Part shown: one piece after another, positions 16,612 through 25,967 of the stretch
Position numbering within the stretch: the first letter of the stretch is position 1
Layout: each line of letters opens with the position of its first letter
Made by a program: the position numbers and the translations under genes
The notes under the pieces: model-generated
The model's input: the letters and a program-made list of their open reading frames with translations, nothing else
What the model was told of the DNA's origin: nothing
Database searches by the model: none
NCBI GenBank assembly: GCA_946404035.1
Contig: CAMJCC010000008.1
Location: 1 to 33,638, forward strand
Source: an uncultured Clostridia bacterium
Lineage (GTDB): Bacteria; Bacillota; Clostridia; Oscillospirales; CAG-272
Reading direction: 5' to 3'
Length of the DNA stretch: 33,638 nucleotides

Positions 16612-17919
16612 ATGTTTTTTCAAAAAGAGATCGAAACCATGCCGAGAAAGGAACTGGAGCGGCTGCAGCTGGAGCGCCTGCGTCATCAGGTCGACTACTG
16701 CGCCAGAAACGTTCCGTTCTACGCTAAGCGTCTTGCCGAGGCGGGCGTGACGGCGGAGAAGATCAAGACCCTCTCCGACGTCAAGTACATCCCGCTGACC
16801 ACCAAGGCGGATATCCGCGACAACTACCCCTACGGGCTGTTCGCCGTCCCGATGAAAGAGATCGTCCGCATCCACGCCTCGAGCGGCACGACCGGGAAAC
16901 CGACCGTCGTCGGCTACACCAGAAACGACCTCGACAACTGGTCGGACTGCGTGGCGCGTCTGATCCGCGCCGTCGGCGTCGACGACGGGGATATCGCGCA
17001 GGTGTCGTTCGGCTACGGGCTGTTCACCGGGGCGCTCGGGCTTCACTACGGTCTGGAAAAGGTCGGGTGCGCCGTCATCCCGGTCTCCTCGGGCAACACC
17101 GAAAAACAGGCGATGCTGCTCAAAGACTTCGGCACCACGGTCCTCATCAGCACGCCGTCCTACGCCATGTATATGAGCGAGGTCGCGAAGGGGATGGGCA
17201 TCACCCGCGACGAGCTCAAGCTCCGCATCGGGCTCTTCGGCTCGGAGGGCTGCACCGACGCGCTCCGCGACAAGATCGAACAGGGCTTCGGTCTGTTCTC
17301 GACCGACAACTACGGGATGAGCGAACTGATGGGCCCCGGCGTTTCGGGCGAATGCCACCTGCGCTGCGGTCTGCACGTCAACGAGGACCACTTCCTGCCC
17401 GAGATCATCGACCCCGAGACCGGCGAACCGAGAGAACGGGGCGAGAGCGGCGAGCTGGTCGTCACCACGCTGACCAAAGAGGGCATCCCGCTCCTGCGTT
17501 ACCGCACCAAGGACCTGACCCGGCTCAACTACGAGCCCTGCGCCTGCGGACGGACCTTTGCCCGGATGGACAAGGTGCGCGGCCGCTCGGACGATATGCT
17601 GAAGATCCGCGGCGTCAACGTCTTCCCGTCCCAGATCGAGAGCGTCATCGCGGCGATCAACGGGATCGCGCCGCACTACGAACTGATCCTGACCCGGCAG
17701 AACTACACCGACTACCTCGAGGTGCGGGTCGAGCTGACCGACGCCTCGCTGCTTGAAAACTACGCCGCCCTCGACGGTCTCCGTCAGACGGTGGTGGCAA
17801 AACTCCAGACCGTCCTCGGCATCAAGGCGAAAGTCACGCTCGCCGCGCCCTCCTCTCTGAAACGCTACGAGGGCAAAGCCAAGCGGATCATCGACCGCCG
17901 GAACGAAAATCCCGATTAA
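16612..17919 (+). CDS. paaK: Phenylacetate--CoA ligase family protein (copy 1)
   Basis: AMP-binding motif IHASSGTTGKPTVVGYTRNDLDNW, DNYGMSELMGPGV, LLRYRTKDLTRL, GRSDDMLKIRGVNVFPSQIE. Confidence 0.92.
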   Translation: MFFQKEIETMPRKELERLQLERLRHQVDYCARNVPFYAKRLAEAGVTAEKIKTLSDVKYIPLTTKADIRDNYPYGLFAVPMKEIVRIHASSGTTGKPTVVGYTRNDLDNWSDCVARLIRAVGVDDGDIAQVSFGYGLFTGALGLHYGLEKVGCAVIPVSSGNTEKQAMLLKDFGTTVLISTPSYAMYMSEVAKGMGITRDELKLRIGLFGSEGCTDALRDKIEQGFGLFSTDNYGMSELMGPGVSGECHLRCGLHVNEDHFLPEIIDPETGEPRERGESGELVVTTLTKEGIPLLRYRTKDLTRLNYEPCACGRTFARMDKVRGRSDDMLKIRGVNVFPSQIESVIAAINGIAPHYELILTRQNYTDYLEVRVELTDASLLENYAALDGLRQTVVAKLQTVLGIKAKVTLAAPSSLKRYEGKAKRIIDRRNENPD

Positions 17920-17935
17920 ACGAAAGGAAACGAAT

Positions 17936-19681
17936 ATGAAACGACTGATGATCGGGAACGAAGCGGTCGCGCGCGGTCTCTACGAGGGCGGCGTGACGGT
18001 CGTATCGAGTTATCCCGGCACCCCCTCCACCGAGATCACCGAATTCCTCTCGGAATACCGTGATATCTACACCGAATGGGCGCCGAACGAAAAGGTCGCG
18101 ACCGAGGTCGCTTTCGGCGCGTCGCTTTCGGGCGTGCGCTCCGCGACCTGTATGAAGCACGTCGGGCTGAACGTCGCCGCCGACCCGCTCTTCACCCTCT
18201 CCTATACCGGCGTCAACGGCGGGATGGTGATCTGCGTCGCGGACGACCCCGCCATGCATTCCTCCCAGAACGAGCAGGACTCCCGCCACTACGCAAAGGC
18301 GGCGAAGGTCCCGATGCTCGAGCCGGCGGACTCGGCGGAGTGCTACGCGTTCGCTAAAGAAGCGTTCAAGATCTCCGAAAGTTTCGACACCCCGGTCCTG
18401 TTCCGGCTCTGCACCCGCATCGCGCACTCGCAGAGCGTGGTCGAGACCGGCGAGCGGGTCGTCCCCGCCCCCATCCCCTACGAGCGCAAGGGCGAAAAGT
18501 TCATCATGATGCCGGGCAACGCCAAGAAGCGGCATCCCGTCGTCGAGGAGCGGTTCGCGAAGCTGACCGCCTTTGCCGAGACCACCCCCCTGAACCGTGT
18601 CGAGGCGGGCGGCAAGCACGTCGGGATCATCACCTCCGGCACCTGCTACCAGTACGTCCGCGAGGCGCTCGGGGACGAGGTCAGCATCCTGAAACTCGGG
18701 ATGGTCTGGCCGCTTCCGGTCGAGCTGATCAAGTCGTTCGCCGCCTCGGTCGAGCGCGTGGTCGTGATCGAGGAACTCGACGGGTTCATTGAGGATCACT
18801 GCCGCAATATCGGCGTCAAGGTCGACGGCAAATCCATCTTCTCGCCCGTCGGAGAGTACAGCCAGTCGGTGATCGCCGCGGCGTTCGGCGTCGAACCCAA
18901 GCCCCACGTCGTGCTTGAAAATCCCATTCCCGCGCGTCCCCCGATGATGTGCGCGGGCTGCCCGCACCGCGGGATGTTCTACACCCTGAAAAAGAATGGC
19001 GTGACCGTCCTCGGGGATATCGGCTGCTACACCCTCGGCGCACAGCCGCCGCTTGCCGCCATCGACAGCACGCTCTGTATGGGCGCGTCGGTGTCGGGCC
19101 TCCACGGCTTCAAGTGCGGACTTGCCGCGACCGACCGGACGATGAAGACCGCCTGCGTCATCGGGGACTCCACGTTCGTACATTCGGGCATGACGGGACT
19201 TGCCGACGTCGCCTATAACGGTTCCAACTCGATCGTCGTGGTGCTCGACAACTCGATCACCGGCATGACGGGGCATCAGGAGAACCCGACCACCGGCTAC
19301 AACATCCACGGCGACCCCGCCGGCAAGATCGACCTCGAGGCGCTCTGCCGCGCGATGGGGATCAAACGCATCCGCGTGGTCGACCCCTACGACCTCGCCG
19401 CGACCGATGCGGCGGTAAAAGAGGAACTGGCGGCAGACGAGCCGTCGGTCATCATCTCGCGCCGTCCCTGCGTCCTGCTCAAACGGGTCAAGACCAACCC
19501 GCCGCTCGAGGTCAAGGTCGACCTCTGCCGGAGCTGCAAGAAGTGTCTTTCGCTCGGTTGCCCCGCGATCAGTTTCCGCGATGGGCACGCGACGGTCAAC
19601 GACACGCTCTGCACCGGGTGCGGCGTCTGCGCCGGGCTCTGCCCGTTCCACGCCATCGGCGATAAGGAGGTCAAGGGATGA
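17936..19681 (+). CDS. iorA: Indolepyruvate:ferredoxin oxidoreductase, alpha subunit
   Basis: MKRLMIGNEAVARGLYEGGVTVVSSYPGTPSTEITE; TPP region VLGDIGCYTLGAQPPLAAIDSTLCMGAS; C-terminal ferredoxin CRSCKKCLSLGCP...CTGCGVCAGLCPFHAI. Confidence 0.95.
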   Translation: MKRLMIGNEAVARGLYEGGVTVVSSYPGTPSTEITEFLSEYRDIYTEWAPNEKVATEVAFGASLSGVRSATCMKHVGLNVAADPLFTLSYTGVNGGMVICVADDPAMHSSQNEQDSRHYAKAAKVPMLEPADSAECYAFAKEAFKISESFDTPVLFRLCTRIAHSQSVVETGERVVPAPIPYERKGEKFIMMPGNAKKRHPVVEERFAKLTAFAETTPLNRVEAGGKHVGIITSGTCYQYVREALGDEVSILKLGMVWPLPVELIKSFAASVERVVVIEELDGFIEDHCRNIGVKVDGKSIFSPVGEYSQSVIAAAFGVEPKPHVVLENPIPARPPMMCAGCPHRGMFYTLKKNGVTVLGDIGCYTLGAQPPLAAIDSTLCMGASVSGLHGFKCGLAATDRTMKTACVIGDSTFVHSGMTGLADVAYNGSNSIVVVLDNSITGMTGHQENPTTGYNIHGDPAGKIDLEALCRAMGIKRIRVVDPYDLAATDAAVKEELAADEPSVIISRRPCVLLKRVKTNPPLEVKVDLCRSCKKCLSLGCPAISFRDGHATVNDTLCTGCGVCAGLCPFHAIGDKEVKG

Positions 19682-20256
19682 AAACCGTCAATATCATGAT
19701 CGTCGGCGTCGGGGGACAGGGCTCCCTCCTCGCCAGCAAACTGCTCGGTCGGGTGCTGCTCGACGCGGGCTACGACGTCAAGGTCTCCGAGGTGCACGGC
19801 ATGAGCCAGCGCGGCGGATCGGTCGTCACCTACGTCCGCTTCGGCGACAGGGTCGCCTCCCCGATCATCGACCTCGGCGAGAGCGACTTCATCCTCTCGT
19901 TTGAAAAACTCGAGGCGGCGCGCTACGCCGAATACCTGTCCCCGAACGGCAGGATCATCGTCAACACGCAGGAGATCGACCCGATGCCGGTCATCGTGGG
20001 CAAGGCGGTCTACCCCTCCCACGTCCTGAACGAACTCGAGTGCAAGGACGTGACGATCGACGCGATCGACGCCCTCTCGCTCGCCGAGCAGGCGGGGACC
20101 GCCAAGGCGGTCAACGTCGTGTTGCTCGGTCGGCTCGCCCGCTCTCTCCCCGCCGTCCCGAAAGAGGCGTGGCTCGACGCGATCAGGTCGTCGGTCAAGC
20201 CCAAGTTCGTCGACGTCAACCTCCGCGCTTTCGAGCTCGGTTTCGCGCTCGACTGA
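19678..20256 (+). CDS. iorB: Indolepyruvate:ferredoxin oxidoreductase, beta subunit
   Basis: MKTVNIMIVGVGGQGSLLASKLLGRVLLDAGYDVKVSEVHGMSQRGGSVVTYVRFG; 4-nt overlap with iorA. Confidence 0.95.
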   Translation: MKTVNIMIVGVGGQGSLLASKLLGRVLLDAGYDVKVSEVHGMSQRGGSVVTYVRFGDRVASPIIDLGESDFILSFEKLEAARYAEYLSPNGRIIVNTQEIDPMPVIVGKAVYPSHVLNELECKDVTIDAIDALSLAEQAGTAKAVNVVLLGRLARSLPAVPKEAWLDAIRSSVKPKFVDVNLRAFELGFALD

Positions 20257-20295
20257 CCCCCGTCCCACCGTATTTCTTATAAGGAGAATATTTCT

Positions 20296-21609
20296 ATGTC
20301 CGACCCCAAACGCTACTGGCAGCCCGAAGCCGAGACCGCCTCGCGGGATCAGATCACCGCGTGGCAGAGCGAACGCCTGGTCTCGACGGTCAAACGGGTG
20401 TATCAGAACGTCGCCCCCTACCGCGACCGGATGGACGCGGCGGGCGTCAGACCCGAAGACATTAAGAGCGTCGACGATATTCGCAAACTTCCGTTCACCA
20501 CCAAACAGGACCTCCGCGACTTTTACCCCTTCGGGCTCTTCGCCGTCCCGATGGAGCAGATCGCCCGGCTCCACGCCTCCAGCGGCACGACCGGGAAACA
20601 GATCGTCGTCGGCTACACGCAGAACGACCTGGATATCTGGGGCGACATCGTGGCGCGGCAGCTGACCGCCATCGGTCTTTCTCCGCGCGACAAAGTGCAC
20701 ATCTCCTACGGCTTCGGACTGTTCACCGGCGGTCTCGGCATCTTCGAGGGCGCGCGCCGGATGGGCGCGACCATCATCCCGGTCTCCTCGGGCAACACCG
20801 AGCGGCAGATCACCATCCTGCAGGATTTTGAACCTGCCTGTATCGCCTGCACCCCGTCCTACGCGATGTACATTGCCGAAACGATGGAAAAGATGGGCGT
20901 CGACGCCAAGAAACTCCCGCTCCGCTGCGGCGTCTTCGGCGCGGAACCCTGGACCGAGGAAATGCGGCGGCAGATCGAACAGAAACTCGACATCAAGGCG
21001 TACGACATCTACGGGCTGACCGAGATCATGGGTCCCGGCGTCGCCTACGAGTGCGAATGCCAGGCGGGGATGCACGTCAACGAGGACCACTTCATCATCG
21101 AGGTGCTCGATACCGAGACCGGGCTTCCCGTCAAAGACGGCGAAAAGGGCGAGATCGTCTTCTCCTGCATCACCAAAGAGGCGTTCCCGATCCTCCGCTA
21201 CCGCACCAAGGATATCGGTGCTGTCACGCACGAAAAGTGCGCCTGCGGCCGCACCTTCGTCCGGATGTCGAAACCGATGGGCAGGACCGACGATATGCTG
21301 ATCATCCGCGGCGTCAACGTCTTCCCGTCCCAGATCGAGACCGTGCTGCTGAAGACCGGGCACTCCCCGAACTATCAGATCGAGGTCGACCGGGTCAACA
21401 ACCTGGACACCATCGCCGTCCGCGTCGAGATGAACGAGGCGACCTTCTCGGATACCGTCTCGGAGATCTCGCAGCGCGAACGCGCCCTCGCCGAAGCCAT
21501 CAAGTCGCTGATCGGCGTCGCCGTCAAGGTGATCCTCGTCAGCCCCGGCTCCATCGAACGCTCCACCGGCAAGGCAAAACGCGTCATCGACCACCGTAAA
21601 CTCCACTAA
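20296..21609 (+). CDS. paaK: Phenylacetate--CoA ligase family protein (copy 2)
   Basis: LHASSGTTGKQIVVGYTQNDLDIW, DIYGLTEIMGPGVAYEC, ILRYRTKDIGAV, GRTDDMLIIRGVNVFPSQIE. Confidence 0.94.
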   Translation: MSDPKRYWQPEAETASRDQITAWQSERLVSTVKRVYQNVAPYRDRMDAAGVRPEDIKSVDDIRKLPFTTKQDLRDFYPFGLFAVPMEQIARLHASSGTTGKQIVVGYTQNDLDIWGDIVARQLTAIGLSPRDKVHISYGFGLFTGGLGIFEGARRMGATIIPVSSGNTERQITILQDFEPACIACTPSYAMYIAETMEKMGVDAKKLPLRCGVFGAEPWTEEMRRQIEQKLDIKAYDIYGLTEIMGPGVAYECECQAGMHVNEDHFIIEVLDTETGLPVKDGEKGEIVFSCITKEAFPILRYRTKDIGAVTHEKCACGRTFVRMSKPMGRTDDMLIIRGVNVFPSQIETVLLKTGHSPNYQIEVDRVNNLDTIAVRVEMNEATFSDTVSEISQRERALAEAIKSLIGVAVKVILVSPGSIERSTGKAKRVIDHRKLH

Positions 21610-21639
21610 CCGAACGACAAGAAAGAGAGGAACACAAGA

Positions 21640-22071
21640 ATGGCAATCAAACAGGTCTCCATCTTCGTTGAAAACAAACCGGGTACGCTCGTTGCGATCA
21701 CCGACGCCATCGGCGCCGCCGGCGTCGATATCCGCGCCATGTCCATCGCCGATACGCAGGACTTCGGCATCCTCCGCCTGATCGTCAGCGACGCCGAAAA
21801 GACCAAACAGGCGGTACGCGAGATCGGCTGCGTCGTTTCGATCACCGAGGTCGTCGCCGTCGCGGTCTCCGACCGTCCGGGGGCGCTCAACGACGTGATG
21901 CACATTCTCTCCGAGAACGGCGTCAACATCGAGTATATGTACGCGTTTCTCACCAGCCGCGGACACAACGCCTACGTCGTCCTCCGCGTCGCGGACAACG
22001 ACAAAGCCGCCGGGATCCTCGCCTCCAAGGGCGTCAAGCTCGTCTCCGAAGACGACATCGCAAACCTTTGA
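21640..22071 (+). CDS. ACT domain-containing protein
   Basis: 143 aa, two ACT-like repeats: IKQVSIFVENKPGTLVAITDAIGAAGVDIRAMSIADTQDFGILRLIV and VAVAVSDRPGALNDVMHILSENGVNIEYMYAF. Confidence 0.93.
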   Translation: MAIKQVSIFVENKPGTLVAITDAIGAAGVDIRAMSIADTQDFGILRLIVSDAEKTKQAVREIGCVVSITEVVAVAVSDRPGALNDVMHILSENGVNIEYMYAFLTSRGHNAYVVLRVADNDKAAGILASKGVKLVSEDDIANL

Positions 22072-22079
22072 TCACAAAA

Positions 22080-22140
22080 GCGGGCGCGCAAATCTGCGCG
22101 CCCGCACAATATAAGGGCGCCGGATCGCTCCGGCGCCCTT
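22080..22140. terminator. Tandem terminator hairpins between convergent genes
   Basis: GCGGGCGCGCA/TGCGCGCCCGC (22080-22105) and AAGGGCGCCGGA/TCCGGCGCCCTT (22113-22140) followed by GTTTTG. Confidence 0.75.
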
Positions 22141-22165
22141 GTTTTGTGTGTGAAAGACTTGATCG

Positions 22166-24199
22166 TCAGTTCTCGACAAGTCGGTAGTAGATCGGCGCAG
22201 GGATTTCAACGCCGTCTTCAACCTCGAAGAGGACCTCTTCGGGATCTGCCACTTTTTCAACTCTCTGCACGAAGTCCTTGCCGCAGGTCACGTTGATGTC
22301 CGCGAGCACAATGTAGGCGGTCTTTTCCGGCATGGCTCTCGTTCTGTTGATATGGAACGCGATGACCGAAGCGTTTCCGTCCGTGTAGGTGATGCCGCCG
22401 TTGCCGTCGGCCTCAGCCAGGAAGAGGTTGTTTTCGATATTCTGCAGACCCTTGGTGCCGGTGGAAAGTTTGAACGCCGCGGTACCGTCGATATAGACGG
22501 TGACGGTCGCAACGTAGTCTGACGCATAGGTGCCGCCGGCAACGCCGGACTTCACTGCCGCCTCATCTTTCAGCGCCTGATGAACGCGGATCTGGATGCG
22601 GTGCCAGCCCCACTCGGGGTTATCCGGATCGGCGCCGCCGATATTCGGATAGTCGGAGTAGTTGGGATTGACGCCGCACATCGTCGCGGGAGTGGTCACT
22701 TCGGCGTCGGAGATAGGGGTCGAGAAGTTGCCCATCCACTCAAAGCCGCCGGCGTATTTACAGTCGCTGTAACCGATGTTGTTCGCAGGCGACCAGTACA
22801 GGATCGGTTCCGACCGGAAAAGGCGGGCGGTGATATAGGGGGCGTTGTTTGTGTCCTCATAGAGATCAAGCATCGTTTCGTTGAAGAGGACCGAGTACTC
22901 GATCAGGAGGTCGTTGCCCGTGGGATCCTCGTTGGTCGGATAAAAGTGCTTGTCGCCAAGAATATCCGCGAAAGCAACGCCCTCGGTCGCATAAGCCGAA
23001 CTGGTCGTATCGGTGCAGACCAGAACGGTCGGCTCGAACGTAAGCACTTCGTTTACCGGGTCGTGGCAGACCGTGCATTCGCCGGTCCGGGCGCCGGTCT
23101 GGTTGAACATCGTGACGGGGGTGGTCACGGTCCACTCCTCAACGACGTGACGGCTCGGATCCGCGTCGATGACCTCGATGGTCTCGGTGCAGATCGCGCC
23201 GCAGACCGTGCAGTGCTTGGACTTGTAACCGACTTCCGTGCAGTTCGGCTTCAGATCGATCGTATAGTTGTCTGCCGGAGTGTGCGGAAGTTTAGAGATC
23301 CTGGTTACAGACATAGGATCCTGTGCGTGGCACCTGGTGCAGTATCGGGATTGAGAACCGAAAGAGGAGCAGGTAGGTTTCGTGTCGACGACGACGTCGC
23401 CCCAAACGTGACTTGCCGGGATCTCGGTCACCGAAGTGGGATCCTTTGCGCCGCACCTGGTACAGTGATACGATTTAGAACCGGGGACGGTACAGGTCTG
23501 CTCTCTGTCGACCGTATATTCGGTCGACCAAGTATGTTCAGCCGTCCAGTTGGCTGTCACGGTTAGATCGCCCGTAACGGGCAGGGCAAGATCGACGTCC
23601 CATCCGGCGAAAGCGTGACACGTACGGGTTGGATCGACGGGCGGAACGATCACTCCGTCCTCTTCCACTTGTGCGGGGTCCACGGCGTTTCCGCCGGCGG
23701 TGTTAAAGGTAACGGTGTAAATCGGTCTGCGCCGGATCGAAACGAGATAAACCGAGATCGTTTCATCGTTTTTCGCCGAAACGATCAGATAAAACGTGTT
23801 GTCCCCTATCTCCAACGGAACGGTTTTCGTCAAACTGTGCTGAAGACCGAATTCGTCAAGGCAAACGGACCAAGTCGCGCCCTCGCTGACCGTGATCTTG
23901 TTCAAAAAAGAATACGACGCGGTCGCGTTTGGAACGGACAGGGACAACGTGTTTTCGTTGACCGTGAACCCCTCTGCGGAAACGAGTTTTGCTTCTTGGT
24001 TTTTCGGGATCGGATCGCTCTCCTCCGTATCGGTCGTTGCAGTCGTCGTGGTCGTCGCGGTCGTTGCGGTCGTCGTGTTCGTGGTCGCCGCGGCGTCGTT
24101 CCCGGGGGTGGGCGATGCGGTCTCGAATTCGCACGACGCAAACGCCAACGCGAGGAGCAGGAGCAAAAGAGCAAGGGCAAAAATGCGGATTTTTTTCAT
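22166..24199 (-). CDS. Putative secreted lipoprotein with Listeria-Bacteroides (InlB-B-like) repeat and Cys/His/Trp-rich repeats
   Basis: Signal peptide with lipobox LAFAS-C; Thr-rich linker; YTVTFNTAGGNAVDPAQVEEDGVIVPPVDPTRTCHAFAGWDVDLALPVTGDLTVTANW; four CxxC units. Confidence 0.85.
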   Translation of the reverse strand: MKKIRIFALALLLLLLALAFASCEFETASPTPGNDAAATTNTTTATTATTTTTATTDTEESDPIPKNQEAKLVSAEGFTVNENTLSLSVPNATASYSFLNKITVSEGATWSVCLDEFGLQHSLTKTVPLEIGDNTFYLIVSAKNDETISVYLVSIRRRPIYTVTFNTAGGNAVDPAQVEEDGVIVPPVDPTRTCHAFAGWDVDLALPVTGDLTVTANWTAEHTWSTEYTVDREQTCTVPGSKSYHCTRCGAKDPTSVTEIPASHVWGDVVVDTKPTCSSFGSQSRYCTRCHAQDPMSVTRISKLPHTPADNYTIDLKPNCTEVGYKSKHCTVCGAICTETIEVIDADPSRHVVEEWTVTTPVTMFNQTGARTGECTVCHDPVNEVLTFEPTVLVCTDTTSSAYATEGVAFADILGDKHFYPTNEDPTGNDLLIEYSVLFNETMLDLYEDTNNAPYITARLFRSEPILYWSPANNIGYSDCKYAGGFEWMGNFSTPISDAEVTTPATMCGVNPNYSDYPNIGGADPDNPEWGWHRIQIRVHQALKDEAAVKSGVAGGTYASDYVATVTVYIDGTAAFKLSTGTKGLQNIENNLFLAEADGNGGITYTDGNASVIAFHINRTRAMPEKTAYIVLADINVTCGKDFVQRVEKVADPEEVLFEVEDGVEIPAPIYYRLVEN

Positions 24200-24241
24200 C
24201 GGCTCGTCCTCTTTTGTGTTTGATGGGTCTCATACGTTTCC

Positions 24242-24270
24242 ATTATAATACATTCTTTGCATAAAATCAA
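24242..24270 (-). promoter_or_regulatory. Putative SigA promoter for lipoprotein gene
   Basis: Minus strand TTGATT-17 nt-TATAAT. Confidence 0.75.
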
Positions 24271-24297
24271 GAATGTTTTTCACGCGTGTGCCGACAC

Positions 24298-24325
24298 GCA
24301 AAAAGCGCCTGTTTTCACAAGCGCT
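24298..24325 (-). terminator. Terminator downstream of sugar isomerase-like gene
   Basis: Minus strand AGCGCTTGT-GAAA-ACAGGCGCTTTTTG. Confidence 0.7.
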
Positions 24326-24344
24326 CTTTGGGTTGTTCCTTGGA

Positions 24345-25313
24345 TCAAGCCCAGGAAATGGTCGAGGGCTTCGGATCCTTGATGATCGACTGTTTGAGGA
24401 ACTCGACCGCGTGGCGCAACCCCTCTTCCGGCGTCATCAAGCTGTCCTCGTGCTCGATGCTCATCACCTTGTCGTAGCCGACGAGGCGGAGCGCCGAGAT
24501 GATGTCGCGCCAGTAGTCCAGCCCGTTGCCGTAGCCGACCGAACGGAAGATCCAGGAGCGGTGGGCTTCGTCGCTGTAATGCTTGGTGTCCAGCACGCCG
24601 AACTTGGCGACGTTGTACTTATCGAGTTTGGTATCCTTGGCGTGGAAGTGGTAGATCGCGCCCTCCAGCGCCTTGATCGCGGCGACGGGGTCGATGCCCT
24701 GCCAGATCAGGTGCGAGGGATCGAAGTTGGCGCCGAGCGTCTCGCCGACCGCTTCGCGGATGCGGAGCATGGTCTCGGGGTTGTAGACGCAGAAGCCGGG
24801 GTGCATCTCGAACGCGATCTTGGTCACGCCGTGGTTTCTTGCGAACTCCGCGGTCTTCTTCCAGTAGGGGATCAGCACGTCGTTCCACTGGTAGTCAAGG
24901 ACGGAGAGGAAATCGTCCGGCCAGGCGCAGGTCGCCCAGTTCGGGGTCTTGTCCTCGGGAGAACCGCCGGGGCAGCCCGAGAAGGTAACGACGGTATCCA
25001 CGCCGAGTTTCTCGGCGAGCAGGACCGCGTCGATAAAGTCGTCGTGGAACGCCTTGGCGATCTTCTTGTCGGGGTGGACGGGGTTGCCGTGCGCCGACAG
25101 GTTGGAGAGTTCGATATGGTGACGGGCAAGCGTCGCCTTGAATTCGTCCAGCGCCTTCTTGTCGTTGAGCAGGACTTTCGGGTCGCAGTGCGCCTTGCCG
25201 GGATAACCGCCGCAGCCGATCTCCGCCGCCTCGATGCCGAGCGCCTCGAACTTGGTGAGCGCCTCTTCCAGCGACATTTTGCCGAACAGGTTGGTCAGAA
25301 CGCCGAGTTTCAT
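24345..25313 (-). CDS. Sugar phosphate isomerase/epimerase family protein (xylose isomerase-like TIM barrel)
   Basis: MKLGVLTNLFGKMSLEEALTKFEALGIEAAEIGCGGYPGKAHCDP...KIAFEMHPGFCVYNPETML...GANFDPSHLIWQGIDPVAAIKAL...YHFHAKDTKLD...MSIEHED. Confidence 0.93.
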   Translation of the reverse strand: MKLGVLTNLFGKMSLEEALTKFEALGIEAAEIGCGGYPGKAHCDPKVLLNDKKALDEFKATLARHHIELSNLSAHGNPVHPDKKIAKAFHDDFIDAVLLAEKLGVDTVVTFSGCPGGSPEDKTPNWATCAWPDDFLSVLDYQWNDVLIPYWKKTAEFARNHGVTKIAFEMHPGFCVYNPETMLRIREAVGETLGANFDPSHLIWQGIDPVAAIKALEGAIYHFHAKDTKLDKYNVAKFGVLDTKHYSDEAHRSWIFRSVGYGNGLDYWRDIISALRLVGYDKVMSIEHEDSLMTPEEGLRHAVEFLKQSIIKDPKPSTISWA

Positions 25314-25348
25314 AGGAATAATTCTCCTTTTTATTGTTTTTCGCTTCT

Positions 25349-25377
25349 ATTATACCCGTTTGCCCGCCGATTTGCAA
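25349..25377 (-). promoter_or_regulatory. Putative SigA promoter for sugar isomerase-like gene
   Basis: Minus strand TTGCAA-17 nt-TATAAT. Confidence 0.7.
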
Positions 25378-25481
25378 GGGGGTCGCCATCCTTTTTTCTT
25401 TCTCGTACGCGTGCGCCCGCATAATCCCCGCCCCCGGGGGCATCCTATCCCTCGCCGGGACACGTACCGGCGGAGGTTTTT

Positions 25482-25886
25482 ATGGACGAATTGCGCGCCG
25501 ACGCGTCGGTCTTTTTATTCGGAGCGCTCGGCTACCCCGCGCTCGAGATCCTCTGGCGCGGATACACCCACCCGACGATGGCGCTGGCGGGAGGGCTCGG
25601 CGCCGTTCTGCTCGCCGGCATCAACCGGCGCCTTGCCCGCGGCTCTCTTTTCCTGCGGCTCCTTGCCTCGGGCGCGGCGATCACCCTGACCGAGCTGCTC
25701 TTCGGCGTGGTCTTCAACCTCGCCCTCGGGATGGAGGTCTGGGACTACTCGGACCTGCCCCTCTCCCTGCTCGGGCAGATCTGCCTCCCCTACGCGCTGC
25801 TCTGGTGTCTGCTCTCGCTGCCGTTCTGCCTGTTCTTTGCGCGCGCCGCGCGGCGGCGACGCGCCCCGTATACCGGACAGGAATAG
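25482..25886 (+). CDS. Small polytopic membrane protein, CmpB-type 'putative ABC transporter permease' family
   Basis: 134 aa, several TM segments; motif VWDYSDLPLSLLGQICLPYALLWCLLS typical of this family. Confidence 0.65.
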   Translation: MDELRADASVFLFGALGYPALEILWRGYTHPTMALAGGLGAVLLAGINRRLARGSLFLRLLASGAAITLTELLFGVVFNLALGMEVWDYSDLPLSLLGQICLPYALLWCLLSLPFCLFFARAARRRRAPYTGQE

Positions 25887-25909
25887 GGGCGGGACGACCT
25901 TTTTCGGTC

Positions 25910-25938
25910 TTGACAGCGCTCCCGCTTTGTGCTATACT
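25910..25938 (+). promoter_or_regulatory. SigA promoter for NUDIX gene
   Basis: TTGACA-17 nt-TATACT. Confidence 0.85.
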
Positions 25939-25967
25939 CTTCGTGTATCAAGGTACGGGAGGGCGCT

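Noticed and set aside
17888-19651. 587-aa minus-strand ORF opposite iorA
   Set aside because: Antisense shadow of a strongly conserved gene.
19387-21966. 859-aa minus-strand ORF opposite iorA-iorB-paaK-ACT
   Set aside because: Same antisense artefact; spans four well-supported plus-strand genes.
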